Both the position numbers and the translations under genes were made by a program. The notes beneath the pieces were generated by a model, which did not search any database, was not told the origin of the DNA, and worked only from the letters and a program-made list of their open reading frames with translations. Of a stretch of DNA of 64,000 nucleotides, positions 1 through 14,875 are shown one piece after another; position 1 is the first letter of the stretch, and every line of letters begins with the position of its first letter. Source of the DNA: Telopea speciosissima (taxonomy: Eukaryota > Streptophyta > Magnoliopsida > Proteales > Proteaceae); NCBI RefSeq assembly GCF_018873765.1, contig NC_057916.1, forward strand, positions 12,707,501 through 12,771,500, given 5' to 3'.

Positions 1-1304
1 CAACTACTTTGCACTGGCTCCATTCACTTTTGTGATGATGGCGATATTTTCACATATAATTTAAGACTAAGATTTAACTAATGTAGGGGTTCTATACTCC
101 ACCGCATGTATTGGTATCTCCCATGGCAACCAAATTGGCATACGAGAGAAGTGTCTCAGGATTCGTATACAAGGGGACTCACATGGTTAGGGAGGAGAGA
201 GGAGGGTATATTAATGATAGTGGATATTATTTACACCATTTTCCTTTAATTGATAATTACATATTAAATCAGTAATTTCTTTCGTTTTTAGAGGGGTTTC
301 AAAATCGGCCCACTACAATAGGCCCAACCTAAATTGATTGGTTGATTCCCGAGACTATCCGACCAATTACTAAACATGTCAAGCTTGAGCACCGACCGAT
401 TAACAATCAGGCTTTTCCAGATCAAATAGTGGCCCAACGGTTGCCAGTTGGGACTGATTAATTGAATATTATGATCAAGTGTTTATAGCCAGATTAGCCA
501 ATGTAACCAGATTATATCTCGTTTAAAGACTATTTATAGCTTGCTCTGTCAATTAGACCATTTAAAGCATGATTATAATCCGGTTATCAACTAGTAATCG
601 ATTGACCAAATAGAAATATATCCATACCCTAATCCACGAGGCCAAGTAGATCCAACTTGACCCGACTAGGGCCAACCAGTTGACACCCCTAGGGGAGGAG
701 GGTTGGACGAGGACATACAATGATATTCTAAACAGCATATGATATCTTGGTTGCTTGATATTATAAGATCAGAAGCATGTTTACTTGAATAACAAACAGG
801 ACACTAATTTAATTAAAAAGGAAAATCAAACATCATCACCATCACCTTGAGAGTGAAGTTTCGTTTACCCACCTATGATATTAAAAATAGGGAGAAGAGA
901 AATTTAGAACTCCTTTTCCATCTCCTTCTCAAACTCCTTAATTATTATTACGTAAACATATAACAAAGCTTTGTCAAGGAGGGTTCATGACGAAGTAAGC
1001 CACAAGAAGTTCAAAATAAGCAAATTAAATACTTTAAGTCAAAGAGAGATTGGTTTATATCTTCACTTATAGTTTTAAAAAAACAATTAAGATTTGCAAC
1101 ATAAGTCAATGGCATCTAGCTACGTCACCATCAACTATGATTCTCAGAACCAAAGTACATGACTGGGATTGATCTTAAAAAACAACAGAAGAATGATGTT
1201 AACGACCAAGTCAGGTCCTAGAAAGACTCGTCCAACGGATGGAACATTGCCCAATTTGAATAAAAGCTATACTAAGTATTAAAAGTTTTACATCTGTATA
1301 ACAA
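1..1304. other. Gene-free intergenic stretch
   Basis: No open reading frame with family resemblance is present. The stretch holds one hAT-type MITE (listed separately) and, around 80-230, a decayed dispersed repeat with a 'cacatggttaggga'-like segment that recurs near 9890-10045. The rest is AT-rich sequence in which I see no function. Confidence 0.6.
289..691. mobile_element. hAT-type MITE, 'TAGGGGTGTCAA' family (decayed)
   Basis: The left end reads TAGAGGGGTTTCAAAATCGG and the right end TTGACACCCCTA, which are diverged terminal inverted repeats. The interior is the 'ccgatt/accggtt' low-complexity sequence seen in the better copies at 14482, 55444 and 61435. Its length of about 400 bp also matches them. 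No 8-bp target-site duplication is visible, so this is probably an old copy. Confidence 0.55.
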
Positions 1305-1378
1305 GACCGCATAGCGCAGTGGATTAGCGCGTTTGACTTCGGATCAAAAGGTCGTGGGTTCGACTCCCACTGTGGTCG
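1305..1378 (+). tRNA. tRNA-Arg (anticodon UCG)
   Basis: A complete 74-nt cloverleaf can be drawn. The acceptor stem pairs GACCGCA with TGTGGTC (one G-U pair) and G1378 is the discriminator. The anticodon stem pairs TTTGA with TCAAA around the loop CTTCGGA, which gives anticodon TCG and reads CGA arginine codons. The T-arm contains GGTTCGACTCC (B box). There is no intron and no encoded CCA. It lies alone in intergenic DNA. It looks functional rather than SINE-derived, because all stems pair and no tail follows. Confidence 0.95.
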
Positions 1379-2554
1379 ATGAACTATGGTTGAAACCCTC
1401 CGGGTGAAGTTTGTTTTAATTTTCCTATTTATCCCTTTAAACATCCTTTTTTATTATGGTTCTTGAGATGGAATAGTTGAGTTTTAATTCTTTTCTAATT
1501 TGTCATTTTATTTCATCTAAGTCCTATGGAATGGCCGAGCATTTTATCTAATATTATATATTTGTAAATTTAAGAATATATTGCCATATATAAACAGGCC
1601 TAATCCAATGCATATATTAAGGTCTGGGAAGGGTCAATTGTACGCAATCTTACCCTTGTTTTCAAAGAGGCTGTTTGTTATGGAATGGCTGAGTATTTTA
1701 TCTTATATTACATATTTGTAAATTTATGTCTCGTTTTTACAAATTAATGAATCGGTTGCCCATATATGCTGTCAAATCTGTTATATCTTACTTCTTTTGA
1801 CTGTTTGTCCAACCGGGACTGGTTGGCACCATCAACAGACCATTTATAGCTCAATTAGCTTCTCTATATTCTAATTATAACCCAATTAGCCCAATTAATG
1901 AGTCCGATTATGAACCACTAATCGACCAAATAGAAATGTGTCCACCATACTTGACCTATGAGGCCCGATTAATTAAACAATTGATAATGATGCGCGACCT
2001 TAAATTGGTAGGAACCTATTAGGCCCAACCGGGACTAACCCATTTACACCCCTAAATTGGCAATTTGAAACCCTCAACACTTGTGTTGATGATGTGATGG
2101 GCTCCAACCCATCAAGTTAATGTTTTAAGCCTTCCAATCACATTTCATTGTAATTATGTAATTGACATCAGGTTGGTTGTTCAATGGTATAGTGACAACT
2201 TTCAACCCGGAAAAAAATAGTGATGTCAACTGGTTGCAAACCTCCCACACAATATGCCCGGATACTTTTGAGGGGAGGGTTCTCTGAGCAAGTGGCATAG
2301 ACGACACTGATGGTGTGCAATGAATGGGTGGAATGAAGATATGAACAGTTTTGTAAATAGGGGGCACCAATGTCATTCATATAAGGAGATTTTTTTTTTT
2401 TTTTTTTTTTTTGGTAAAAATTAATGTAAGGAGTTGAGAGAGAGAAAAAAAAAAGAAGTGCCAACGTATCGTACTCTTTTTTTTTTTTTTTGCGGGGGGG
2501 TGTGTGGGGGGGACGCTCAAAGAAGCTTTTCCCATACTTACAAAAACCTTTCCC
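1379..2554. other. Gene-free stretch with a decayed hAT MITE and a SINE-like segment
   Basis: About 1800-2058 resembles the hAT-type MITE family (right end TTTACACCCCTA, 'accgggact' interior) but the left end is not clear. Around 2170-2265 there are tRNA-like A-box ('caatggtatagtgac') and B-box ('ggttgcaaacctcc') sequences, which could be the head of a tRNA-derived SINE; this is weak. Long T and A runs lie at 2390-2500. No gene is seen. Confidence 0.4.
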
Positions 2555-3400
2555 ATCTTGCATTTGGAAAGAAATTTAGATCTACCTCCAAATTAAGTCC
2601 TTTATTTGGAGAGCTTGTCACGATGCTCTAGCAGTGAAATCCAATTTAGTTGAGAGGAATCAAATCTCTGACCCTTCTTGTCCATGTTAACTAGGGATGT
2701 AAACGGATTGGATTCGGCTCAGATAGTGCTATATCCGCATTTGAATCCGCATCCGATTAAATTTCGGATGGATTCAGATAGTGCTAAACGGATACGGACA
2801 CGGATACGAATCGGATATTTTATTCGTTTACATGTAAGTATAACTTTTTGGATAGCTATAGCCTATCCGTATCCATATCCGTTTAGCTTTCGGACGGATT
2901 CGGATAGTGCAAAACAGATACAGATACGGAAACAAATTTCGACTATTCATTTACATCCCTAATGTTAACCTACTGAAACTATTGCTCATACCCTTTTATC
3001 CTGCAACCATGGCTAAGCTGGCCTGGTTTGGATCCCCAATTTGCCTTCAATCCTCTGTGTGGTACCATACATTTGCAGAGTCGCTTGAATCTTGGTTTGA
3101 GGTTCCTGTTTTATGTAAAAGAGATTGCAAGAAACCAGCTCAATTTAATGCTATTCTCTCTTGGGAGATTTGACGCACAAGGAACAGGAAGGATTTAAAA
3201 CTAATTTCAACTAATACTAAATGATACTTTATTCTTGGCTAATAGGACGGTGATTGACATTGCTTCTTCCATCAACAATCCCTCACAGGGAATCTCTTTT
3301 TTAAATGCTCCCATACAAGGATATGCTAAACTATCCTGGGATGATCATGGGTAGTTTTTGGGGGGCAATGCTCCAAAAGAAAGTGCTAGATGTGCTCTAT
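2555..3400 (+). mobile_element. LINE ORF2 3' fragment (zinc-binding and RNase H-like region)
   Basis: Translation gives the remains of a plant LINE ORF2 C-terminus. First comes the reverse-transcriptase zinc-binding segment (FIWRACHDALAVKSNL, then a run of cysteines). Then come AKLAWFGSPICLQSS and an AILSWEIWRTRNRK-like segment, followed by a decayed RNase H-like region. The reading frame is broken several times, so it is a dead fragment. A 270-bp hAT-type MITE interrupts it at 2692-2961; joining the sequence across the MITE restores the zinc-binding segment. The 5' part of the element is absent. Confidence 0.7.
2692..2961. mobile_element. hAT-type MITE with perfect 8-bp target duplication, nested in LINE
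   Basis: The element starts TAGGGATGTAAACGGATTGG and ends CATTTACATCCCTA (terminal inverted repeats). It is flanked on both sides by ATGTTAAC (2684-2691 and 2962-2969), an exact 8-bp duplication typical of hAT transposition. It is 270 bp long and codes for nothing. The interior consists of short 'cggatacgga' repeats. It inserted into the zinc-binding region of an already resident LINE. Confidence 0.85.
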
Positions 3401-4573
3401 TTTTTTACAAGTTAAATTTTAGTACAATTATAATGGATATTTCCAAACATATCAATTTCTCGAGTTTAGAGTCAGTAAACAAGGGGCCATTGCTTGGTAC
3501 TGGCCAAGAAGGATTGCCCTGCCAATGAGAGAGCTCAGGTATTGACTTCAAGACCGTAAACTCCATGCAGCAACGCAGAAGGGATAAAGTCATAAAACTA
3601 ACTCTTAGTCTAACCCGACCAGACTCTACGAAAGGAGTCCGACAAGGTTGCGGACTTGAAAGTTGAAACCCATTTAAGCTCAGGATTAATCAAGTCACTG
3701 AACATCAACAGCCTACAGCTCCTCGTTACTGTCACTAGATACCAGAGGGAAAACAAAACAATCCAAACACATGGATAGGGACCAAGTAATCTCAGTCTCT
3801 CTCCAGCAACCTCTAACAAGTTACTTCGATTACTCTTCACTTGGAAAGAGCACATACAAGTCCTAAAAACTCTAATTTCATTTGTGCATATACATGAAAA
3901 GCACCATTATTATCATACTGAAAACATGCCAATGCAAAGTTACTCATTAACACTATACGACTTCCCCCTCAGCTATCCTCTTCCTGCATAGGATCGATAG
4001 GCACTCCAACCTACCAGCATTGCTCAAGAGATACACGAACTATTCACTTCACTGTAAAATTTGGTTTTTTTTTTCTGCCATGAGTTGGTTTTGTGATTGC
4101 AATTCTTCTCTGCCAGATGAAACCAATATTGAGTGGATCCTGAGGATGACTATATGGTCATTCCTGGGGTTACAAATCTCAAGAATTACCTAGGAAGAAT
4201 TGTCAAAACATGAGAAGAGACCCTGGAACAATATGGCCGATATTAAACCGAAGATACAAGGTCACTTGACTGGGCAGACTGAAAAAAAATTAAACTCAGA
4301 TGCCTAACCTAAATTCGTAAATGAAAAAATAATGGCAAGAAAGCACATCTCAAGTAGGATTTTAACAAAATTTTCCTCATAAACAGGATATCTCAATATT
4401 ACCTCAACCAGACATGGAAAAAGACTTGATCCTCAGGATTTAAAGGAAAATCTGAGAATTAAATGCAAAACAATAAATAAAAAAAAAAAAAACCAATTAA
4501 GAGATATTCTTCCAAAGTTGCATCCCAAAATGACATTTTAAAGCAAAGTAACCAAACTTCCCTCTCTAAATTG
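3401..4573. other. Gene-free stretch downstream of RPL35
   Basis: The first few hundred bases may be the decayed 3' part of the LINE upstream. The part near 4300-4570 is probably the 3' untranslated region or flank of the minus-strand RPL35 gene. Nothing else is recognisable. Confidence 0.4.
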
Positions 4574-4618
4574 ACCCTACCCTACACCTTGATGGCATAC
4601 TTTCTCATTGACCCTACC

Positions 4619-4647
<29 letters not shown>
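4574..4647. repeat. 37-bp exact tandem duplication across the RPL35 stop codon
   Basis: Bases 4574-4610 are repeated exactly at 4611-4647. The second copy contains the last codons and the stop of RPL35 (minus strand, stop at 4619-4621). The first copy therefore puts a silent repeat of the C-terminal coding sequence into the 3' untranslated region. Identity is complete as read, so the duplication is recent. Confidence 0.85.
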
Positions 4648-7042
<2,395 letters not shown>

Positions 7043-7104
7043 GGCTGTGTCGCTCCCCTGCTACTCCCCTCTCACCCTCTAGCCTTCCTTCTTCCTTCGT
7101 CCTT

Positions 7105-7290
7105 CGTCTGAAACCCTAAATGGAGCAATATAAGGCATCAAAGGTTTTAACCTTTTATTCCTTCACTCAAAACCCTAGCTCGAACTCTTGTGGGCTGTTG
7201 CACCAAATAAAACACGCAAAAAATTAAAAGACCTCTTGTGGGCTGGACCTTTTGTTTGTTTTATGAACCTTTAACAATTTGGCCCATAAT
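7105..7290 (-). promoter_or_regulatory. RPL35 promoter: telo-boxes and site II elements
   Basis: Upstream of the minus-strand start there are AAACCCTAA at 7111-7119 and a related AAAACCCTAG at 7169-7178 (telo-boxes). There are also TGGGCT at 7191-7196 and 7239-7244, and GGCCCA at 7281-7286 (site II, TCP-factor type). In Arabidopsis this combination marks ribosomal-protein and proliferation-linked genes, so coordinated growth-dependent expression is the likely regulation. No clear TATA box is seen. Confidence 0.65.
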
Positions 7291-8792
7291 CAAATCATGG
7301 GCTCCTACGATCCATGAAGATTTTTGTGTGGTAGAGTTGAACAGCTAGAAGCTTTAACGCTGAAGGTCGAGCTGGGTCAGATTTTGTTGAGTCAGCCACT
7401 AAGTTGGACCAGCCCTGTTTTTCTCAATCAAGGCAGGCCCTAGGGATTATTCTGATTGCCTCTTAGATCTCTGATTCTAAAACATTGCAGGTCTCCCGGA
7501 ACCGCTTTCTCAAACATTGCAAGTGTGACTCTTGTGCTCATGCAAGGGTCAATGAGAGCACATGTTGCGGTGTTGTCATTCTGGGGTGGGGTTTCAGCTT
7601 TTCAAAGGTGGAGGGTGGTCATTTCGTTTCCTTTGTGTTTGGATATGGGCGGTACAATCTCTCACAAAGAACTTTCTTCTTTTATGTATTTTTATTTAAA
7701 AAGAAACTATTTTACTATTTTGTTTGCAAGGTATTAACTATTAACCCTTAAATAGAGCATAAATCAGTTCAGTTTTGGTTTCTCGATTAGGTTTTGGTTT
7801 GGTTCAAGATGTAATGAACGTAAATCAAAATCGAACTGATTATAAATCGAATTTCTCAAACCACAATCAATTAGCAATCGGATCCTAATCGTTTTCCCTT
7901 TTTCATCACTTCCTAACCCCAAACACAAAGGAATCAATGCTGAAAAATCTAAAAATTCCATCATTTGCATGAGTGTTCAAGTCTATCAAATTCGATAGAA
8001 ACAAAACATCAATGAGATGAGAGAGTGAGAGAAAATAAGAGATTGAAAGAAAGGGGGGGTCAAAACTCTCTGTAACTTCCTCTCACTCTCTCTCCTCGTC
8101 TTAAGCTTCTTTTATTATGAGGAATATTATATATTTCATGGTAAAAGATTTGCATAACACCGGTTTAGTTTCAAAATTGCATGTTGGCACCCCTTGTAAG
8201 ACTACATCCCCTGTAAAGTGTCTCATATGCCCCCTTATTTTTTATGTTTCTTATAACACCCCTCTTCCAAGGCATGAAGCTGCGCACTGTTCGTGTAGCA
8301 AACACTCTCCCATAGTTCATTGATTTACCAATTTAACGGTTTAATTGGTTTATCAGTTTGCAACACATGGTTTCTTGGTTAAATGTGAAATTGAACCGAT
8401 TATTTCCGGTTCATAATTGAAACACATACAAATCCTAACCCAGAAAAAAGCCGAGGAAATTTTATTAATTGATGCTACAAGGTTAGAAACTCATTACTCA
8501 TGGTGAGAGCTAAGCATCTAACCTAGCCCAAATCCAACCCAGAAACAGGCCCAACAAACTAAAAGATTTATTGGCTGGGCTGGGCTGGGCCAGGATCTCT
8601 TGCCCCTTAGGAGGTTGATAGGGTTGATTAGAGCCGGACCCACTGATACGTTTCCAGCCCTAGCCCAAAATAATGTATGAGTTGGAATAAAATCGAGATT
8701 CTGTGGCTGTGTGATACAGATCTCGGGATTTACCCAAAAAAATATATATATACAGATCTCGGGATAGATTTTCTTTTTTGGGGGTACCAAGA

Positions 8793-8967
8793 AGAAAATT
8801 ATCACATCAATTTGCCTGCCCGTCCATTTCCTCAATTTCATCTAATAGAGGGGGTGGACCCCACCCGAGCTATGTGTTCGATAAAGGAGTAGAATGGTCA
8901 TTTTCACCCCTATATGAGATGAAATTGAGGAAATAGACGGGCAGGCAAATTGAAGGGATAAAGGTCT
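8793..8967. mobile_element. Foldback MITE, 'TTTATC' (MULE-like) group, copy 1
   Basis: Arms of about 50 bp are near-perfect inverted repeats. The left arm contains TCAATTTGCCTGCCCGTCC and the right arm its complement. Flanking 9-mers GTACCAAGA (8784-8792) and GTACTAACA (8968-8976) agree at 7 of 9 positions, which suits a Mutator-like 9-bp duplication. The loop contains AGAATGGTCATTTTCACCCC, a core shared with other foldbacks in this window. The arms match the element at 20390-20565. Confidence 0.75.
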
Positions 8968-9889
8968 GTACTAACAATACATTAGAAAATTTTGATTGAA
9001 GCTTAAACAAAATCTGGGCTCTGCGACCTAATTTGTAAATTTTTTAACAATATTGGCTAACATCTAGGCCATCTTTAATAATGTCGAAATAATGAAATAT
9101 GTGCAAAGAGAGAAAAATTAAATAAATATAATAAATATCTAAGGATGCAATATTATCTATAAGGTTAAACAAATAAAAATTAAGATCGAAATTTACAAAA
9201 TTTTATATAAAAATGCTCCATTTTGTTTCGATGTAAAATTTTACCTGAAAATTTTTAGTTCGAAAAAATTTACATGAATAATTTTACATGTTGAAAAAGT
9301 TTTTCCCATGTTTGTTTTTCAAAAAGTAAAGAGAGCTAAATTAAAAGAGTTTGAATATCAAGCTTTACAAACTTAATAAAGAGATTTTAATTCCACACCC
9401 AGTTGTAAGAATCTTATTAGGGATAACTACATGCACGACAAAAGCATTTAATGGGTTGTTGTCGAGATATTTTCTAGACATGTCCGTCTAGAGAACCTCT
9501 TTTTCATATTTTATTTCCAATAATTAATAGGAGCATGATGCATTGGGATTGGGAGTTGGTTACCAACTGGTGAATGTACATCTTATAGCAAATAACATTT
9601 TAATTGTGTTTCCATAAAAACCCCTCCTCCCCTTGTAAACGGCAGATATAAGATAGATGGTTGGCTCTCACATGTAAATTCACCTGTTGGTATGTGTAGA
9701 GGAATCGAACTCCTCAAAATAGACCACAATCGTTATCAAATATAAAACCACTCTTCATTTCAAAAGCCAAACATTGGATTAGAATTACATTACAGAAGCA
9801 CCCTTTTAAGGTTACCGGAAAAATTTTTATGAAATGTTTACTCACCATATGCTCATTTTAGGGAGAAAAGCGTAACATTAGTATATTCT

Positions 9890-10045
9890 CTTAAGGCTGG
9901 GGATCTAAAAATTGCTCTCATGTAATGGTATCTCACTATCTCCCATGCCAAGTTAACTAATGGGTGCATGGGAAGAGGTACCTCACATTTCATACGTAGG
10001 GGTCCACATGGTCAGGGAAGAGAGTGTGTGAAGAGAAAAGAGTTT
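9890..10045. repeat. Dispersed repeat remnant
   Basis: The segment 'atctcccatgcca ... ggggtccacatggtcaggga' is similar to 80-230 and, more weakly, to 15845-15960 and 63470-63560. The class of the repeat is not recognised. No terminal repeats are evident. Confidence 0.4.
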
Positions 10046-10388
10046 GTGATCGAGATCGCAACATGAAAGGAAACTATTGTGATGACAACAACCGTGGAGA
10101 AGGTATGAATGATCATTGTCCATGTCGTTGATCCATTAACTGCTTTGTAATAAGGGTGACCCAATTGTATTTCTAGAACCATTGACTTCAACTAGGACAT
10201 GCAATACTCACAATTAACTCTTATTATAATTATATATCTCAACCACCTGATCTATTATTTCACATCAATTTGGATTTTGAAGGATCCTAACCGGATGCCA
10301 AAGGAAAGAAACAAGGCAATTGTAGGAAATAGGAACCAGAAAGAGATTGGCCTTCTTATTTATTGCAGTATGTCCTTAAAAGATATAA

Positions 10389-10525
10389 GGGGTGCTGTTC
10401 TCTGTGCCGCAGCGTAGGCTATGCCCCAGGCACAAGGGATGGGTGCAATGATCACACTGACCCCCTGAATAGTAAACCTATGTGCCTGGACGCAGCCTAT
10501 GCTGCAGCATAAAGAACATTCTCCC
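10389..10525. mobile_element. 137-bp foldback MITE with perfect 9-bp target duplication
   Basis: Inverted arms begin GGGGTGCTGTTCTCTGTGCC and end with the complement of GGGAGAATGTTCTTTATGC. The element is flanked by AAGATATAA on both sides (10380-10388 and 10526-10534). It has the same length and arms as 22184-22320. The loop carries AATGATCACACTGACCCC, a diverged form of the shared loop core. Confidence 0.85.
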
Positions 10526-11526
10526 AAGATATAAATAGTTCAATCTCAAAGTGAGGAATGTATAACTCAACCTTTAATTGTGACCCATTATTGTGGCCCA
10601 CTTATTTTTTATTTAACATGCTCGAAATTTTGTTCACATTTATCATCTTTTATTCCTTCATAGTTCAATCCTTCCAGAAGGTGTTGAATCAATAAAGTGG
10701 GGTCACTGATTCTCCACGTGGGAAAAATTTTGTAATGGGTATTATAATAATGTTGCGAGAGATACTTGAAATTAATAAGCCAAACTGTTCAACCAATAAT
10801 AAGCTTTGTCAGTTGTCCCGCGAGCTTTGGGTATTGGTTGTTTTGCTCTAGTTTCTCATTTTTCAGTTTTGCCTTGATTGGTGATGTTTTAGCCCTTAAG
10901 CTTGGAGATCAGTTGGGATCCGGGCCATCCGGCTCCTCTCCAACGCACCTTTGAGTTGGACATCGTCTGGTACGGCAGCAGAAATAGACACATGACCAGG
11001 GTGTCGTTCAAACGGCGAAAACAGATGAAACACATATGAGCATGGTCCACATGCGATGGAGAAAAGAAATTTTTTAATTTTGAGATCCTCATTTTCAACT
11101 TGGGGGTGTCGTTTGATTACACTTAAATTCGCATGTCGACATTTGATATCATGCCAGACAATGTCCCGCTCGGGGGTGCGTTGGAGAGGAGTCGAATCCC
11201 TTCAGTTGACAATCAGAATTGGTTTTACTCAGTTTTCTATGAATTTTGATTGTCAAGTTTTGATTCATTATCTGTCAAATTCTAGAAATGGACCGTCGTC
11301 AAAGATTTTTGACATTGTCGCTAATATGTTGCTCCTTCAGACATGTTTTGATTTTATGTGTAATATTTGTAGGTCTGTCAATGTTGTGTCCCATTCTATC
11401 TATAAGTGGACTGTTTCTTACCCTTAAAAGTAGTTTATGGGTGTCCGATTGTGGATCTCCTCAATTTTTGCCCGATGTAACCTAATAAATTCCCCCTTTC
11501 TATTGGGGTCTTTGCACAAAACGAAG

Positions 11527-11664
11527 GGAAAATTTTCTCTAGGGGGTAGTTCACACTTAGACACAGGGGCAAAATGATTGCTCTGCCCCTAATGAAAGAC
11601 AGAAATCCCACCCTTGAGATACAAGCATGCGTAGCCCCTGCACTCTCCCGCAGAGAATTCTCAA
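11527..11664. mobile_element. Candidate foldback MITE
   Basis: Imperfect inverted ends (GGAAAATTTTCTCTAGGGGG against GAGAATTCTCTGCGGGAG on the other strand) enclose the loop core GGGCAAAATGATTGCTCTGC. No target duplication is visible. It resembles 63641-63783. Confidence 0.4.
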
Positions 11665-12849
11665 CCCCCACCTTCCCCCCCCCCCAACCCAAAAAAAAAA
11701 TAACAATAAAATTTTGAAGGCACAACGACTACATCTTTCACACAAAGCCTTCCCTTACCCCTTCCCAAAAAAAAAAATATATATATATATATATATAATA
11801 AAATGAAGCAATTGGTTTCATGTGTCATCAGTAAAAGAGAAGCACAAAACGTTTTATTGGCACTTGTTGCCACGGAACACCAATAATGTTTGGGCATTGC
11901 ATAACATTTTAAGGGTGTTAATCGGGTGATTCAGTTTGGTTTTGGTGAGACTGAATCGATTTTAGGTATGTAGTAAGTTAAAAATCAAGGCCGAACCATT
12001 TTAAAGTGGTGCAGCAGTTTTTTAGTCTGATTTGGTTAGAGTTTTCTATCGGTTTTGCTTTATGGGTTCCTATCAGTCTAATACCAGTTTTAGTCCTGTT
12101 TGATAGAACACTGCTTTTTATTAGTTTTTCTTGGTTTGATCAGATTTCTGGTTCGACCGTTCGGGTTCAATTTCAGTCAGTCTATTTTGTCAAGTGAAGT
12201 ATGAACTTCCCCTTCCCCCACTCTACCCCAATTATCAAAGAATATTGAAAGATGATGGCATAAAAGATGTCGATGGAAACCTAATAAGATGGTGCATGAA
12301 AATATAGAAGATATCTAAATCAAGATAAGTAGAGCCTCGTTTCTTTTCATTTATACAATGACATTCTACAAAGAGATTAGAAGCAAGATTTATTTCACAA
12401 TCATAGCAATGATAGTTGTTCATAATATATTCATAAAATGTAATTGTGTTGAGAATGTTGTCATCTTTTATTTTTTGTACAAAGGAATCCTTTAGGTCAA
12501 AGACTATACGATGGTACCTTTACATGATTCTATGACCTAATCATATCATATCATATTATCATACTGTTATATAAAAGTATGAACTATTTTTTAATAGTTT
12601 GGTATACTTTTTTCACTTGACAAATTTTTCATAATATAAATTTTCTTCTTTAAACCCCGCTCCCAAAAATCCCTCTCCTTATCTTGTTTTATATGCAAAA
12701 TTTAAATTTTAATAGAAAATATCTAATGCAAATCGATCTGTATTTTTCCATCTCTTCTCTCTCCTATTGTCAAATGTGCATGGGTTTTCAATCAATACAC
12801 CAACACAACTAATAGGCTATACAGGTGGAGGAAGAGAGGAGAGGGAGAG

Positions 12850-13019
12850 GCGTTGAGTTCCTCTGTAGCGCGAGAGGTAGTGTAGTGCACATCCAACGAC
12901 TCACAGTGCTTGGGCATGCAGCCCAACACCCCGCTTGTGTGTTGGGCTACGTGCCCAAACACTGTGGACCATCGGATGGTGCACTACAAACCCTGTCGCG
13001 CTACAGAAGACCCAAATCC
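12850..13019. mobile_element. 170-bp foldback MITE with perfect 9-bp target duplication
   Basis: Long inverted arms share TCTGTAGCGCGA, GTAGTGCAC, CAGTG and TTGGGC segments in mirrored order. The flanking duplication GAGGGAGAG (12841-12849 and 13020-13028) is exact. The element is non-coding. The 9-bp duplication indicates Mutator-like transposition. Confidence 0.8.
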
Positions 13020-13157
13020 GAGGGAGAGAGCATAAATACCCAAAAAACTCTAATGCTTGAATGGTCTAGCGATAGACTCAGGCACTCCATAGTGATAGAT
13101 GGGGCCTAACTCCTCAAACATATAAACTCAAAACTATTCTATTGACAATAGACTAAG

Positions 13158-13298
13158 GGATCTTTATCTCCTCTAGTTCTCTGTCCAACCCAATTCCCCA
13201 GTTCCTCAAACATGGGGGGCTGAAATGACCACCCTACCCCACTACTGGAGGAGCTGAGGAACTGGGACGGGCAGGGAACTGGAAGAGATAATTTTCCG
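13158..13298. mobile_element. 141-bp foldback MITE, 'TTTATC' group, perfect 9-bp duplication
   Basis: The ends are GGATCTTTATCTCC and, on the other strand, CGGAAAATTATCTC. Target copies TAGACTAAG lie at 13149-13157 and 13299-13307. The loop contains TGAAATGACCACCCTACCCC, the reverse complement of the shared loop core. Confidence 0.85.
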
Positions 13299-14481
13299 TA
13301 GACTAAGTCATTGTTAGAGGATTTGAGATGAGCACTCCATAATGTATGGCGGGACCTTACTTAAATATGCCAACTCAAACTATCCCATTGAGGAACATGG
13401 TTGCCTTTTTTGATAATAAATGTTATATTGATTACTTTGCTCTTTTGAAAGCTTAACAAATTGAACCGAGTTTTCCTTTAACCATGGTGAATAGATCACC
13501 GAGGTGGGTTTTGATGTCCGCAAAGGTATAGGGGTATTTTGGTGAACATACTAAAACCCTATAGGGTTCATGATGGTGGTTAAATAACTAAACATTCATT
13601 GAGCGGTGGAGGAAAACTTTGTCGTAGCAATTTTATCTATGATATTTAACAATATAAGTTCTTTAGCATAATTAGATTAAATATTAGAAGAATCACTCAA
13701 TTCAATTGCATTAATTCTCCAACTATATATCACATCATGTTTTTCTTGTAAGAATTTTCATAACCTTTTGTAAAACATAAAACAAGGGGCTTCCATGTGA
13801 GAGTGAAAATATTTCTATTAATGTATAGTATAAATTTGGGAAAAGTTTCACAGTCAAGAAAGGAATCTATTTGACACTTATTTTCCACATGGATGGGTGG
13901 TTCAGTAATTCCAACTATTGAATATCTAATGAATGGTTTGGATTATTCCACATGGATGGGCGATATGTATAACTTTTAGAAATTAATTTTCAAAGGTTGA
14001 TTTTATGACTTGGTCCAACTCTATTTGTGTTGAGAATTGACATTTGAGCAGATGACCTTGGGTTCATTTAAGACAGAGAGCTTTATTTTGACTTTGAACT
14101 AAATCAGTTAATTACAAATGAAGAAGAGGATCAGTTCTATATCTTGTAATAGAACTTATGCTTGTTAGGGTTTACATATTCGTAAATTTTGACCTATCTA
14201 ACCACCATAAATTAGGTTAGAGATAGATTAGGTATGAATAAACTCATGGTATCTCTTTTGTAATTAACTCCTCTGTAGTACTTATAAATATTTGTAGGGA
14301 GAGAGAACCCTATCACCTGGGCATGTGCTGTACGCTGTCCATGCGTCCAAGTAGCATTTTTTCTTCCATATTTATATGATTAATTTGCATTCAAATATGC
14401 TTTGGTTCGTGTATTATGATGCCATTGCGTGAGGTGCAAAGAAAACTAATTGGCGAACATATAAAGATGTTTTAATTATTT

Positions 14482-14875
14482 TAGGAGTGTCAAAATGCAA
14501 TCCAAACCGGCTGGACCGATTGTAACCAAATGAGAAATAAACAAAGAGAAAACGAATCAAACTGAACTGATTCTCTTATCGATTATATTTGGTTTGGGGT
14601 GTTTTGAAAGTATACAAAATGAAATCACCGGCCGGACCAATCGAAACTGAAAAACTAAATAAAACAAAACAAATTGTTTTTTTTTTCCCCCTTTTTGCAT
14701 TAGTTTTTTACACTTATAAATCGAAATTGAATGGCAACAACCCAATAATGGACCGATAAATACTTATTAAGCCAACTTGATCAAAACCCAATACTGAATA
14801 TGAATCTCACTTATGACTAAACCGTTTGGCTCCAATTTAGACCAATTGACATCGGATCGACCGTTTGACATCCTA
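14482..14875. mobile_element. 394-bp hAT-type MITE, 'TAGGGGTGTCAA' family
   Basis: The left end is TAGGAGTGTCAAAATG and the right end TTTGACATCCTA. Flanking 8-mers AATTATTT (14474-14481) and ACTTATTT (14876-14883) match at 7 of 8 positions. Its length agrees with 55444-55835 (392 bp) and with 61435-62071 once the SINE in that copy is removed. Confidence 0.8.

Noticed and set aside
1211-1444. 77-codon minus-strand open frame containing VHRPQWESNPRPFDPKS
   Set aside because: It is the antisense of tRNA-Arg; such frames are common artefacts over tRNA genes.
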